Part shown: positions 1-9,424 of the stretch, one piece after another | How the letters are laid out: each line of letters begins with the position of its first letter | How positions within the stretch are numbered: position 1 is the stretch's first letter | Origin: Bdellovibrio bacteriovorus str. Tiberius | Lineage (GTDB): Bacteria > Bdellovibrionota > Bdellovibrionia > Bdellovibrionales > Bdellovibrionaceae | NCBI RefSeq assembly: GCF_000317895.1 | Contig: NC_019567.1 | Span: 2,914,001 to 2,978,000 of the forward strand | Length of the DNA: 64,000 nt | Direction of reading: 5' to 3' | The notes under the pieces: generated by a model | What the model saw: the letters and a program-made list of their open reading frames with translations, nothing else | What the model was told of the DNA's origin: nothing | Databases searched by the model: none | Position numbers and translations under genes: made by a program

Positions 1-1
1 C

Positions 2-67
2 TTTGGTCAGCCGTGCAAGTGCTACACTGGCAACAACGTCTATCACGGACACGTCTGCCGAAACTAA
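2..67 (+). CDS. C-terminal end of a Cys-rich protein (partial, 5' end outside window)
   Basis: Reading frame 2 is open from the window edge to a TAA at 65-67 and encodes a short tail with three cysteines, including a C-K-C pair, and several Gly/Asn/His residues. That composition fits the end of a small secreted Cys-rich protein. The other two frames give less natural composition. Nothing can be said of its function, and the frame choice is a judgement from only 21 codons. Confidence 0.4.
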   Translation, partial: FGQPCKCYTGNNVYHGHVCRN

Positions 68-212
68 AAACCGATTCCCCCGGGCAAGTCCGCTGATGGC
101 ATCCTTTCCCGTTAGCTGACTTGCCTGGTTCCCAAATGTGAAAGCATCTTAATGTTAGTCCCGTTGACAAAACTTTTCGTTGGACCGAGCTTCAATTTAA
201 AACGAGGACTAT

Positions 213-611
213 ATGAAAAAACTGGCATCGGTTCTTTTTATGGTAATTTGCAGCTCTGTGGTGCAGGCTGCGCCACACACTTTGTTTTGTCAGCGCCCCT
301 ATCACCATGACATCTTCAATACCAATCTGCGCATCACGGTGACTCAGGAACCGACAATGAAAGTTCTTTGGATCGACACCCACATCCCCTATGGTATTCG
401 GCCGATGCCATACCCCATTCAAACACTTGAATGCCGTGACAATGGTGTCAGTATCGTGGCAGGTGATTCCGATATTAAACGCCACATCGAATTGCATGTC
501 GAAGATGACCGGGGCAAATTGGTTTATCTGGATGGACAAGGCCCGAAGGATCCGGCGATTTCTTACACCTGCTTCCCGGACACCATTCGCACTTTCTGCA
601 CGGGCAACTGA
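213..611 (+). CDS. Small exported hypothetical protein
   Basis: 132 residues. A Sec signal peptide is clear: Lys-Lys at the N-terminus, a hydrophobic stretch and a V-Q-A-A cleavage region near residue 20. The mature part is about 110 residues with four cysteines, which could form disulfides in the periplasm. An ACGAGGA ribosome site lies about 6 bases before the ATG, and a TTGACA box occurs at 164-169 without a good -10. I do not recognise a family. The gene converges on the DUF748 gene, whose stop begins one base after this stop. Confidence 0.75.
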   Translation: MKKLASVLFMVICSSVVQAAPHTLFCQRPYHHDIFNTNLRITVTQEPTMKVLWIDTHIPYGIRPMPYPIQTLECRDNGVSIVAGDSDIKRHIELHVEDDRGKLVYLDGQGPKDPAISYTCFPDTIRTFCTGN

Positions 612-2768
612 TTACTTTTCTTTCAACAGCAAAGTCACTTGCGGGGTCTTACCCGCATCCCCGGCAGTTCCTGACAGCAGGTACATACGTTCAGTTGCCA
701 CTTGGGCGGCTGCAAGCTCTGTCATCACGGCTTTGCCGCGGGAAAGCGCCAGGTTCTTCAGCTCATCTTCACTGACAGGAAGTGTTTCAGCTGTTTTCTT
801 TTCCCAGGCGGTGGCGCGACCGACAGGGTCTTTGGCGAATTGCTCGTCAATGGCATCAAATTCTTCAGGCTTTAGGTACTCTTTGGCGACGGTCCGCACG
901 GCTTTGCTGCGATCCTTGTTCTTCACAAGAAAAAGTTGCAACTTTTCTTCCAGTGCGTTGATCTGCAGGGCCTGTTTGTCAGCGGCCTGATATTCGCCGC
1001 GGATCTCAAGACTCAACTGTGGACGCTCGGCCAGAGCTTGGGCCAGCTTCATCAGCTTTTCTTTTTCTGCGGATTTTAACTCCGCTTCCCCCGGGGCAAA
1101 GCGAATGTCCTGCATATCGTCCCCGCCCCCGACCAGACTGGCCAGGAAATCAAAAGGAGCCGCCACGATATTGATGATCATGTTTTTGACCGCCGTCCAA
1201 ATCAGATTTCCCAATGAAAAGGACGGTGAATTCACATCCCCTTCCACCGGCAACTGAAACTTGATCTGCCCTTTACGGTCCTTCATCAAAGCCAAACCCA
1301 GCTTCAACGGCCAAGCTGTTGCATTCTTGCTTTCAACTTTGTTCCCCAATGTGAACTGATCCAGCAAAACCTTGTTCCCACCTTTGATACGGTTGTTCAC
1401 AAGCTTATAGTTCAAATCCAGAAAAAGCTTACCCTTCTTGATTTCATAACCTGCAAAGTGACCCGAATACGGCGTAAATGTCGTCATTTCAATATTGTGA
1501 AAGTTCATTTCCAGATCCAGCGTCGGGCGTTTGACCCCGGGAATAATGAAGCCTTTGCCTTTGAACTTTCCGTAAGCCTCTACCTGCCCGGCCAGGGCAA
1601 TTTGAATCTTTTCGTCCACCTTCGGCGAAATCGGTCCGACAGAACCTTCAAGATTCTGCACCAGAGCTTTAAAGTTAGGACGAATCTGAAGATCAGCATA
1701 GCTGACCAGCCCCTCCGTCAGACTGAGTTTGCCCACATGATAGTTAACCGGTGCGGATGTTTTAGGCGCCGTTTTTGAATTCTTTAAGAATGATCGGAAA
1801 TTCAGCGTCCCGTCTTTTCTTAATTCCACTTCTGTCTTAAGACCTTTAAGTCCCAGTTCGGCCACTTTCAAATCCAGAGGATTGGTGCTGATATCGATCC
1901 CTTGCAGATCCAGCTGATTCCATTCCAGCACGGGCTTTTCCTGATTTTCAGGCACCAATGCCAGATTATGAATCTGGGCTTCACCTGTGACGGACACTCG
2001 GCCGTTTTTATACTGAATGCGGGACATCGTATCGGCCTGACCTTTTTGCAGCGTCAAGTGCGTGTGGTCTGACAGGTAAGCCGTCAAAAAATCCAAAGGA
2101 ATCTGACGGGCTTTCACCGCCACATTGACCGTCACTGGTTTTAACTGCATGTCGCCACTAAGACTTATTGTGCCTTGTTCTCCGACAGAAACATTTAATG
2201 ACTTTAGCGACGTGGTCGATCCCAAAGAGGTGCTGATATTGGCCGCCGTCAGATTCATGGGCCCCAATGGAAGCTCCAGCGCCAACGCATGAGTGAAATC
2301 AAAAAAGTCCAAACCGCTTTCGCGGATCTGAATTTGCTCAAGTGTCAGAACCCAATCAGAATCCTGGGATGTGTCTTTTTCAGGTTCGCCCGTCGGAGTC
2401 AGATCCCAGTTGGTGGCCCCGTTTTTAAAGACCACAAAACGCGCCGAAGCCTTGTCCAAAGTGACACTTTTTAAAAGGATCTCTTGGTTCACCAGTGCAT
2501 ACAGCGTCAAATTCAACGCAAAATGATTGAAAGCCAAACGCGGCTTTTCCTGATCTTTGGAAGGAAGGACGAACTTTTCAATCACCAGCTCAAACGTGAA
2601 CGGATTGAAAGATACGGAGCCCACTTGCGGAGTGGTTTGCAGTCGAAGTTCAGCCTGTTTGGTGATTTGGGATTTGATAATCCAGGGAACGACAAGAAAA
2701 CCCGCAAGGCTGTAGAGGCCAAGCAATAAGATGCAAATTTGCAGGATTCTTTTTGCCGTCGTAGTCAT
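612..2768 (-). CDS. DUF748 (AsmA/TamB-like) envelope protein
   Basis: 718 residues from the chosen ATG at 2768, which has an AGGGA site about 8 bases upstream; a second ATG 18 bases earlier is possible. One N-terminal membrane anchor (about residues 8-30) is followed by a long beta-rich periplasmic part with repeated short AsmA-like segments, and by a charged helical C-terminal region rich in Lys, Glu and Ala. This layout fits the DUF748 family, which is related to AsmA-type proteins linked with outer-membrane lipid transport or assembly. The family role is not firmly established, so a function in lipid transport is inference. It is transcribed alone, with a short gap to the chemotaxis genes. 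Confidence 0.75.
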   Translation of the reverse strand: MTTTAKRILQICILLLGLYSLAGFLVVPWIIKSQITKQAELRLQTTPQVGSVSFNPFTFELVIEKFVLPSKDQEKPRLAFNHFALNLTLYALVNQEILLKSVTLDKASARFVVFKNGATNWDLTPTGEPEKDTSQDSDWVLTLEQIQIRESGLDFFDFTHALALELPLGPMNLTAANISTSLGSTTSLKSLNVSVGEQGTISLSGDMQLKPVTVNVAVKARQIPLDFLTAYLSDHTHLTLQKGQADTMSRIQYKNGRVSVTGEAQIHNLALVPENQEKPVLEWNQLDLQGIDISTNPLDLKVAELGLKGLKTEVELRKDGTLNFRSFLKNSKTAPKTSAPVNYHVGKLSLTEGLVSYADLQIRPNFKALVQNLEGSVGPISPKVDEKIQIALAGQVEAYGKFKGKGFIIPGVKRPTLDLEMNFHNIEMTTFTPYSGHFAGYEIKKGKLFLDLNYKLVNNRIKGGNKVLLDQFTLGNKVESKNATAWPLKLGLALMKDRKGQIKFQLPVEGDVNSPSFSLGNLIWTAVKNMIINIVAAPFDFLASLVGGGDDMQDIRFAPGEAELKSAEKEKLMKLAQALAERPQLSLEIRGEYQAADKQALQINALEEKLQLFLVKNKDRSKAVRTVAKEYLKPEEFDAIDEQFAKDPVGRATAWEKKTAETLPVSEDELKNLALSRGKAVMTELAAAQVATERMYLLSGTAGDAGKTPQVTLLLKEK

Positions 2769-2833
2769 ACAAAGTTCCCTTTGCATGACTAATCCAGTAC
2801 TTGTGCTGGTACGTCAAGTAATCAATTTGTTAT

Positions 2834-4309
2834 TTATGCCGCGCGGACATCCAGACGATTCATAAGCTCTGGCACATCCAGAATCATAAACGTCTTTTTC
2901 ACCCCAGCAAGATCGGTGACTTCCACAATTTCTTTCATATCCCCTTGCAAAGTTTTCGAGGCGTCGGGTGCCAGAACCGTGGGAATACGTGTCTTGTTGG
3001 CTTCGTCCACTGTGTCAATCGACTCTACGGAATCCACCAGCAGGCCGAATTTGTTTTGCTGACCTTTGACGATCAGAACCCGTGAGTTGGCAATATCTGT
3101 GGACGCCTTCATCCCATAGAAGGTGCGCAAATCTACGATCGTCACCACTTCTCCGCGCATCTTCATCATGCCCACGACATATTCCGGATATCCCGGTGGC
3201 CGCATCAGCTCCCCTTCGACTTTGGCAATTTCGTCAATAGAACTTAAACGCGTCGACAGAAGGAAATCCAGACGGAATGAAATATATGGTTTTCTTTCCG
3301 TTTTCGCCTTGGCGGCTTCAGCCTCTTTTTCGCGGTTGCCGTAAAGCGAGTCATGACCGCGGGTGATTGCCATAATCTCCTGATCGGACAAAATCTTGCT
3401 TTCATTCAAAAGCACAACGTTGGTTTTGTTTTCCTGCGCCAGCAGACCGCGCATCATTTCCACTTTTTCCTGGGCAAACATCGGAATCGGCAGCACTTCC
3501 TCTTCAAAGAAAGTCACGATGCTGTCGACACTGTCGACCATGAAACCGACCTGAATATTCTGCAGTTTCAAAATCACAATACGACGGGACTCAAGGTCCC
3601 TGGATTCCTCACCTTCAATCTTAAGGAACATGCGGAAATCCAGAATAGGAATGATCGTGCCCCGCAGATTCACCATGCCGATGCAGTAATCCACTGCCAA
3701 GACACTGCGTTTGATCTCAGGAACTCGAATGATCTCGCGAATACCCGAAATGCTCAGGCCGAATTCCAAATCCCCGGAACGCACCGTAATGCACTGGTCG
3801 CGTTTTGATGACTTGCGGGTCATCTCTGTGACCGTGTTACGACTTTGCTCCAGAATCTGCGGGATGTTTTCTATCTTAACCAGGGCTTCAGGATCCAGCA
3901 CCTCTACGATACGATCCCCGCCATTCAACTTCAGCACACTGCTAATGACCGATTTGCGTCCCTCTAATGGGTTGTCAAATCGTGCAATATCCGCGGGCTG
4001 CACATTCAAAATTTCTGACGTCGAGTCAAAAAGCAGACCAATGCGCACGTTATTCACCTGCACAATCGCCACTTTCTTGACGCTGTTGTTGCCGGAAGTT
4101 TCCATATCCAGCAAACGGCCCATATCCACAATCGGAGTGACGGTGCCACGCAGATTGAAAAGTCCGGTCAGATAATTCGGCGCCAGCGGCACCAGTGTGA
4201 TTTTTTCGGGATAGTTCACCACTTCCTGCAACGAGGAAATTGACAGGGCCAGTTCAGCCGGACCCAGGCGGAAAGAAGCAAACATCTTTGTATGAGAAGA
4301 ATTTTTCAT
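2834..4309 (-). CDS. Triple CheW-domain chemotaxis coupling protein
   Basis: 491 residues made of three successive CheW-like domains (about 5-155, 168-320 and 340-485). Each shows the family pattern of a YVVGMMKMRGEVVTIVDLR-like core: a G-(M/L)-(M/L)-x-(L/M)-R-G segment followed by a P/T-I-(V/L)-D box. CheW normally has one domain and couples receptors to CheA; a three-domain fusion could crosslink receptors or scaffold an array. There is no His phosphotransfer or kinase domain. It is the last gene of the receptor-CheR-CheD operon, 9 bases after cheD. An AGGAAGGA ribosome site supports the ATG at 4309. Confidence 0.9.
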   Translation of the reverse strand: MKNSSHTKMFASFRLGPAELALSISSLQEVVNYPEKITLVPLAPNYLTGLFNLRGTVTPIVDMGRLLDMETSGNNSVKKVAIVQVNNVRIGLLFDSTSEILNVQPADIARFDNPLEGRKSVISSVLKLNGGDRIVEVLDPEALVKIENIPQILEQSRNTVTEMTRKSSKRDQCITVRSGDLEFGLSISGIREIIRVPEIKRSVLAVDYCIGMVNLRGTIIPILDFRMFLKIEGEESRDLESRRIVILKLQNIQVGFMVDSVDSIVTFFEEEVLPIPMFAQEKVEMMRGLLAQENKTNVVLLNESKILSDQEIMAITRGHDSLYGNREKEAEAAKAKTERKPYISFRLDFLLSTRLSSIDEIAKVEGELMRPPGYPEYVVGMMKMRGEVVTIVDLRTFYGMKASTDIANSRVLIVKGQQNKFGLLVDSVESIDTVDEANKTRIPTVLAPDASKTLQGDMKEIVEVTDLAGVKKTFMILDVPELMNRLDVRAA

Positions 4310-4318
4310 AGTTCCTTC

Positions 4319-4789
4319 CTAGGCCGTCTTGGGAAGCTTTTCGATGGCATAATCACCGTCCCCGGCGATACGCATCTTGGTTCCCTGTTCTCCGCCGGGT
4401 TCAAACGCCACGATACGGATACGATGCTTTTCTAAAACTGCTTTTGCCGCCTTGAGATTTTCATCCCCGACGACAAACTTGGTATAACTTTTATCCCCGT
4501 CCATCATGCGGCCGCCTCCGGCCACGATGGCTTCCAGTTCGGAAACGTCAGCCATGGTTGCGCCCATTCTTTCCAGCATGCGGGGAATAGTCTGACTGAC
4601 ATAGCGGGCGTCTTTGTCCTCTTTGAAGGTTTCCGGGTACGGCAGCAGGCAGTGAGCTAAAGCCCACTTGTTTTGGCGTCTCCACACCAAAGCTATACCC
4701 ACACACGAACCCAGCACAGTCTTTAGCACCTCGCCGTTTTCAGCGATCAGGATCTGACCAATTCTGACGTGGTGTTCGACCGGCAACAT
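4319..4789 (-). CDS. cheD: CheD chemoreceptor glutamine deamidase
   Basis: 156 residues, normal CheD length. The catalytic Cys lies in the L-G-S-C-V-G motif (Cys29), and the matching His in A-H-C-L-L-P (His46), as in Thermotoga and Bacillus CheD. CheD deamidates Gln residues on methyl-accepting receptors and can bind CheC-type phosphatases; no CheC is visible here. It starts one base after the cheR stop, which suggests translational coupling, and most likely acts on the receptor encoded at the head of the same operon. Confidence 0.93.
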   Translation of the reverse strand: MLPVEHHVRIGQILIAENGEVLKTVLGSCVGIALVWRRQNKWALAHCLLPYPETFKEDKDARYVSQTIPRMLERMGATMADVSELEAIVAGGGRMMDGDKSYTKFVVGDENLKAAKAVLEKHRIRIVAFEPGGEQGTKMRIAGDGDYAIEKLPKTA

Positions 4790-4790
4790 A

Positions 4791-5615
4791 TCAGCCCTTC
4801 ATATAGATCAGAGGTTTTTTAAAAGTGAACTGAGTCTTGTGGCGCGCCAAAGACTCGGACTCACCCAGAATCAACATGCCTTCAGGCTTCAAAGCCCGGT
4901 GCACATTTGAAAGTACAAGCTCCTGATCCTGATCATTAAAGTAAATCAGAACATTGCGCAAAAAGACGATATCAAACATCAGACCCTTCGGTGGCACCTT
5001 GTGCAGATTGTGCTGGAAAAACTCCAGATTGGCGCTGATCACCGGGCTGATGCGGAAACTGCCATCAGCCTGTTCGCGGAAGTATTTTTCCATCAAAACA
5101 GGATGACGGTTCTTAAGTTCATCCAGAGTCCGGTCTTTAAAGACACCCGTGCGAGCCTTCGCCAGAACATTGGTGTCAATATCCGAACCCATGATTTTGT
5201 ATTTGAAAGAAGGATGCTTGAAGCGGAATTCTTCGCAAGCCATTCCCAGGGAGTGAGCTTCTTCACCCGTGGAAGAGGCGGCTGACCAGATTCTTAGAAT
5301 CGTGTCCGGATTCTTTTTATGCCACTCTGGCAGGTATTCGTTCTGGAAGTAATCCCACACGGTCTGCGTGCGGAAGAAATGAGTTTCGTTTGTTGTAACC
5401 AGGTTGACGAAATCCTGGATCTCGACCTTCCCCTGTTCCAGGTGGTCAATATAGTCTTCCAGGGATTCAAGCCCCAGAAGACGCAGACGCGGTTTGATGC
5501 GCGCCGTGAGCATATCACGCTTACGCTCTTCCATTGTGATTCCGGTATGTGTCTTCACCAAAGAAAGCAGCCTTGTCAGGGCTGCTCCTTCGAGTTTTTT
5601 AGCTGCTTCTGCCAC
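4791..5615 (-). CDS. cheR: CheR chemotaxis protein methyltransferase
   Basis: 274 residues. An N-terminal helical CheR_N domain (about 10-65) is followed by the SAM-dependent methyltransferase domain. The SAM motif appears as a W-S-A-A-S-S-T-G-E-E-A segment near residue 110, and the family signature F-x-R-N-V-L-I-Y-F appears near residue 220. It methylates glutamates of chemoreceptors. The start is a GTG at 5615, two bases after the receptor stop, so it is probably coupled to it. There is no TPR extension. Confidence 0.93.
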   Translation of the reverse strand: MAEAAKKLEGAALTRLLSLVKTHTGITMEERKRDMLTARIKPRLRLLGLESLEDYIDHLEQGKVEIQDFVNLVTTNETHFFRTQTVWDYFQNEYLPEWHKKNPDTILRIWSAASSTGEEAHSLGMACEEFRFKHPSFKYKIMGSDIDTNVLAKARTGVFKDRTLDELKNRHPVLMEKYFREQADGSFRISPVISANLEFFQHNLHKVPPKGLMFDIVFLRNVLIYFNDQDQELVLSNVHRALKPEGMLILGESESLARHKTQFTFKKPLIYMKG

Positions 5616-5617
5616 GT

Positions 5618-7696
5618 CTACACCACAAATCTGGACACTGTTCTGTTCAACTCATCAGCTTCCTTCACCAGTATTCCGGTGTTGTTCGCGATGGTTTCGG
5701 ATGACTGCGCTGATTTTTCGGATTCTGCAGCAATGTGCTGGATCGAAGCGCTGACACCTTTGGCGGCTTCCGACTGCTCTTCCGCTGCCAGAGTGACTTC
5801 AGAAATGGACTGGGTGGTCTTTTCGATACCCGCCACGATTTTACTGAAGGCTTCACCCGCTTGTTTTGAAATCGAACTGCCCTGTTCCACACGTTTGGTG
5901 GATTCGTTGATCAGCTTGGAGATTTCTTTCGTCGCCTGGGAGGATCTTTCCGCCAGCTTACGAACCTCGTCCGCAACAACCGAGAAGCCCAGACCGTGTT
6001 CACCGGCACGAGCCGCTTCGATCGCCGCATTGAAGGCCAAAAGATTTGTCTGACTTGCGATTTCGCTGATCACTTTGATGATCTCGCTGATGTCTTCAGA
6101 CGACTTGTTGATCAATTCCATGGCCTCAATGGATTTGGAAATGGCCTGGCTGCCCTGTTCTGCTTCCTTCTGAGTGACTTTCGCCAGTTCATTGGCCTGT
6201 TTCGTATTATCAGCAATAGATGCGATGGAAGCTGTGAACTCTTCGATGGATGCGTTCATTTCCTCGACGGTCGCACCCAAACTTTGCGCTCCCGCAGCCA
6301 CAGAAGTGGACTGTTCGGCGATGGACTTCGAGGAGGTTCCAAAGCTATTCGCAGAAGACACAACGATGGAGATCACTCCACGCAGGTCCACCATCATTTT
6401 CTGAATACCATCCGCCAGCTGGCCAATGGCATCTGCACCTGAAACCGTGATCGGTGAAGTCAGATCGCCGGCCGCTGCCTTATTTACAGTCAGCAACAGG
6501 GAATCCACTTTCATCTGATCTTCTTCGGCTTTTCTTTTCACTTCCTGTTCAAGCTCTACCTGTTTGGTGATATCGCTGGCGAATTTCACAACCTTATAAG
6601 GTTTGCCATTCATATCCATGATCGGATTGTAGGTCGCCTGGATCCAAATCGACTTGCCACCAGCACCCACGCGCTGATAGCGACCGGAATCAAATTCACC
6701 ACGGTTCAATTTGGCCCAGAAATTCGTATAATCAGCACTTGCCGTATATTCGCTGCCGCAGAACATACGATGGTGCTTGCCCTGGATTTCAGTCAGACCA
6801 TAGCCCACTGTCGCCAGGAAGTTTTCATTGGCACTGATAATTGTGCCATCCATATTGAATTCAATCACCGCCTGAGCTTTGCTGATGGCGGAGATTTTTC
6901 CGGCGTCTTCTGCAGCTCTCATTTTTGCGGCAGTGATGTCTGTGGCAAACTTCACCACTTTGAATGGTTTGCCATCGGCATTGAAGATCGGGTTATAAGA
7001 AGCATTGATCCATACTTCGCGCCCGCCCTTGGCAAAGCGTTTGAATTCGCCCGCCTCAAATTCGCCACGCGCCAGCTTTTCCCAGAACATCTTGTATTCA
7101 GGGGAAGCAGCAAAAGCCGGATCACAGAACATGCGGTGATGATGGCCCTGGATATCACCCAGGCCATACCCAACAGTTGCCAGGAAGTTTTCATTGGCAT
7201 TCAGGATCGTACCATCCAGATTAAACTCGATCACGGCCTGAGCCCGGCTGATCGCCATGACTTTGCCTTCATATTCAGAGGTTTTAGTTTTAGCCGCCGT
7301 GATGTCGGTGGCAAACTTCACCACTTTGCACGGATTGCCTTCGTTATCAAAGATGGGATTATAAGAAGCATTGATCCAGATCTCTTTACCAGCTTTGGTG
7401 ATGCGCTTGAATTCACCAGCAACAAATTCACCTTTACCCAGAGTCTGCCAGAATTTTTTGTATTCGGGACTCATACCATACTGGGGATCACAGAACATGG
7501 AATGGTGGTGATTTTGAATTTCATCCAGGGAGTAACCCAATGCGCCCAGGAAGTTTTCATTGGCTGTGATAATGGTGCCATCAAGGTTGAACTCAATGAC
7601 TGCCTGCACCCGGTGCAAAGCCTTGATTTCTTCACGGAGGCTGGTCAGTTCATCAAGCTGGGGACTTTGATCTACTAGTTTACGTGCAGTGCTCAT
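5618..7696 (-). CDS. Soluble methyl-accepting chemotaxis protein with three PAS domains (BdlA-like)
   Basis: 692 residues from the ATG at 7696, preceded by AAGGAG; an upstream in-frame start would add 23 unlikely residues. Three PAS-PAC units (period about 122 residues) each begin with a V-I-E-F-N-x-D-G-T-I segment and carry an H-H-x-M-F-C motif. A methyl-accepting signalling domain follows, with the hairpin tip near [11 protein letters not shown]. No membrane segment is seen, so it is cytoplasmic. PAS-PAS-MCP proteins such as Pseudomonas BdlA sense redox or internal signals; the ligand here is unknown. It heads the cheR-cheD-triple CheW operon. Confidence 0.93.
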   Translation of the reverse strand: MSTARKLVDQSPQLDELTSLREEIKALHRVQAVIEFNLDGTIITANENFLGALGYSLDEIQNHHHSMFCDPQYGMSPEYKKFWQTLGKGEFVAGEFKRITKAGKEIWINASYNPIFDNEGNPCKVVKFATDITAAKTKTSEYEGKVMAISRAQAVIEFNLDGTILNANENFLATVGYGLGDIQGHHHRMFCDPAFAASPEYKMFWEKLARGEFEAGEFKRFAKGGREVWINASYNPIFNADGKPFKVVKFATDITAAKMRAAEDAGKISAISKAQAVIEFNMDGTIISANENFLATVGYGLTEIQGKHHRMFCGSEYTASADYTNFWAKLNRGEFDSGRYQRVGAGGKSIWIQATYNPIMDMNGKPYKVVKFASDITKQVELEQEVKRKAEEDQMKVDSLLLTVNKAAAGDLTSPITVSGADAIGQLADGIQKMMVDLRGVISIVVSSANSFGTSSKSIAEQSTSVAAGAQSLGATVEEMNASIEEFTASIASIADNTKQANELAKVTQKEAEQGSQAISKSIEAMELINKSSEDISEIIKVISEIASQTNLLAFNAAIEAARAGEHGLGFSVVADEVRKLAERSSQATKEISKLINESTKRVEQGSSISKQAGEAFSKIVAGIEKTTQSISEVTLAAEEQSEAAKGVSASIQHIAAESEKSAQSSETIANNTGILVKEADELNRTVSRFVV

Positions 7697-7713
7697 CGAA
7701 GGTCTCTCCTTAC

Positions 7714-7749
7714 AAATATTCGACCTACAACTGTTCGGTAAGAATATTT
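7714..7749. promoter_or_regulatory. Inverted repeat in the leader of the receptor operon
   Basis: Perfect 8-base arms (AAATATTC at 7714-7721 and GAATATTT at 7742-7749) are separated by 20 bases. It lies 18-53 bases upstream of the receptor ATG on the minus strand and includes sequence just before the ribosome site. It could be an operator or an mRNA stem near the start. The arms are AT-rich, so chance is possible. The rest of the 7697-7987 gap shows no gene or convincing promoter. Confidence 0.25.
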
Positions 7750-7987
7750 CGCAGGACGAGAGCAAGTTTTTGTTTTGTCTAAATCTTAATCTTTACGCTA
7801 AAAGGCGAGAAAATTAGGAATCAGTAATCAAGTAAACTAATAGACATTTTATGGGGTTTGAGTTCCTAGCAAGTTCGGAACCGGCGACTTGTCTTGCGGG
7901 GCTGTAATAAATAACCTGCAACCCCAGTATAAGCTCATACCAATGGGTGATTTTTTTTCGCTCCCATTTTTCTTGTTTACAGATCTT

Positions 7988-9424
7988 TTACCGCTCTTTT
8001 TTGAGATTATGGAGCGATTCCATGATGATAACTCGACCTGTTTCATCATACTTTTGCAGGAATTCTTGCGCTCGACTTGGATAAAGAGCATTGCCGTTTT
8101 TAATCGCAAGCACCAATGCTGCCCGGAATGAATCATCGAGTATCTGCACGTCGCGCAGGGCCCCGCTGTTAACATAGTTTTTCTGCACAGCCGTGACCGC
8201 CTGCCTTCTGACTTTGGCTTGCATGGCTCGGGGATTTGTTTGAATCAAAACCATCGAATCATAGTTATCCGCATTCACGCTATAACCTTCATTGCGATAA
8301 GCACAGGACAACAGTTGCGCATACCGGGCGTGCTGCGGGTTCAGAAAGTACTGACGGCGCAGTTCATTCATGTGCTGCTGGGACAAAACATCCCTGCCCT
8401 GACACAGATTCTCGGTCACCGCTGAGAGCGCCGACCTGGCAAAACGATAATGAACTGAATTACGGATTTCAGTCTGCAGGCACTGGTGATTATCTTTGCA
8501 CACCGCCTTCAGATTCTGGGCCACGCGCCATGCTTTGTAGGCATTCAACAAGCCGGTTTTATTTTCGGGCAGATATAAACTGTGGAAAGAGCGAAGAGCC
8601 GTTTTCTTCAGCAAGAACTCCACATCCGAGCGACTCAATGACGGCAGCAAGGACTTTACGTTCGCAATCGTCGCTGAAACCAAAGGTGTCGCGCCGCTGG
8701 TGGCTCCAAACAGGGCCCTGGCCCCCATCCCGTCAATGGCCGCTTGATAGTCATCACCCGGGGCAAGAATGTCCAGTTGATCGGATTCCTGCGAATACAT
8801 GGTCTGCAGACCCCGCGGCGAATAAGATCCCACACTGATCACCGGCGCCAGACGCTCGTGATCTTCAATCTTCAGCGGATGCGAGTTGCCTGATGCCATC
8901 ACCCAGATGATTCCCATCTGGTCGGCTTGCTGGGCATAGCGTGTGACTTCAGATGTTTCCCAACCCATGGAATTGGAAATGATCCACGGACGGACCGGCA
9001 TTGATTTTATTTCCTGCAGGACGGAGTAATAGAAAATATCCGGACTGACCCGACGAAGCTGCACGAAGTCCACAACCTCGGAAGCCGACACCATCCCCGG
9101 CCAGTTCAGAAGACTGGCAACACTGGTCCCGTGGCCACCATACCCGATTTCGCCCATCCCACCGGAAGCGGTGTCCACTTCGATGTCCCGGGTCAGCTTT
9201 ATATGGTCTTTTTCAAATCCACTGTCATAAACAGAAACCGGCACCTTCACCAGGCCCGGTGTCTGCCGCATTTCCTGTTTCACCAGATCCGCACCGATGT
9301 ATTCCTGCGCCCAGTACGGGGTCAGCTTTTCGCCTTCCACATCCAGGGGTTTGCGGTCTTCCAGCTCTACAAAAGCCAGAACCCGGCAGGAAATCATCAA
9401 TGACAACAAAAACAGAAACTTCAT
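7988..9424 (-). CDS. Secreted subtilisin-like serine protease (S8), copy 1
   Basis: 478 residues with a Sec signal peptide (cleavage near residue 17). The S8 triad is visible: Asp67 in V-Y-D-S-G, His98 in G-G-H-G-T-S, and Ser243 in A-T-S-G-A-T-P, with the oxyanion Asn180 in A-S-G-N. About 200 residues after the catalytic domain form a Cys-containing helical extension shared with the upstream copy. A Ca-stabilised or prodomain region is not obvious, so the propeptide is short or absent. It starts directly after the stop of the paralogous gene at 9425, forming a tandem. Likely role is degradation of periplasmic or prey proteins (inference). Confidence 0.9.
   Translation of the reverse strand: MKFLFLLSLMISCRVLAFVELEDRKPLDVEGEKLTPYWAQEYIGADLVKQEMRQTPGLVKVPVSVYDSGFEKDHIKLTRDIEVDTASGGMGEIGYGGHGTSVASLLNWPGMVSASEVVDFVQLRRVSPDIFYYSVLQEIKSMPVRPWIISNSMGWETSEVTRYAQQADQMGIIWVMASGNSHPLKIEDHERLAPVISVGSYSPRGLQTMYSQESDQLDILAPGDDYQAAIDGMGARALFGATSGATPLVSATIANVKSLLPSLSRSDVEFLLKKTALRSFHSLYLPENKTGLLNAYKAWRVAQNLKAVCKDNHQCLQTEIRNSVHYRFARSALSAVTENLCQGRDVLSQQHMNELRRQYFLNPQHARYAQLLSCAYRNEGYSVNADNYDSMVLIQTNPRAMQAKVRRQAVTAVQKNYVNSGALRDVQILDDSFRAALVLAIKNGNALYPSRAQEFLQKYDETGRVIIMESLHNLKKER

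Noticed and set aside
6770-7678. Open frame of 302 codons on the plus strand opposite the PAS domains
   Set aside because: It repeats with the period of the PAS triplication and has no start signal; shadow of the receptor gene.
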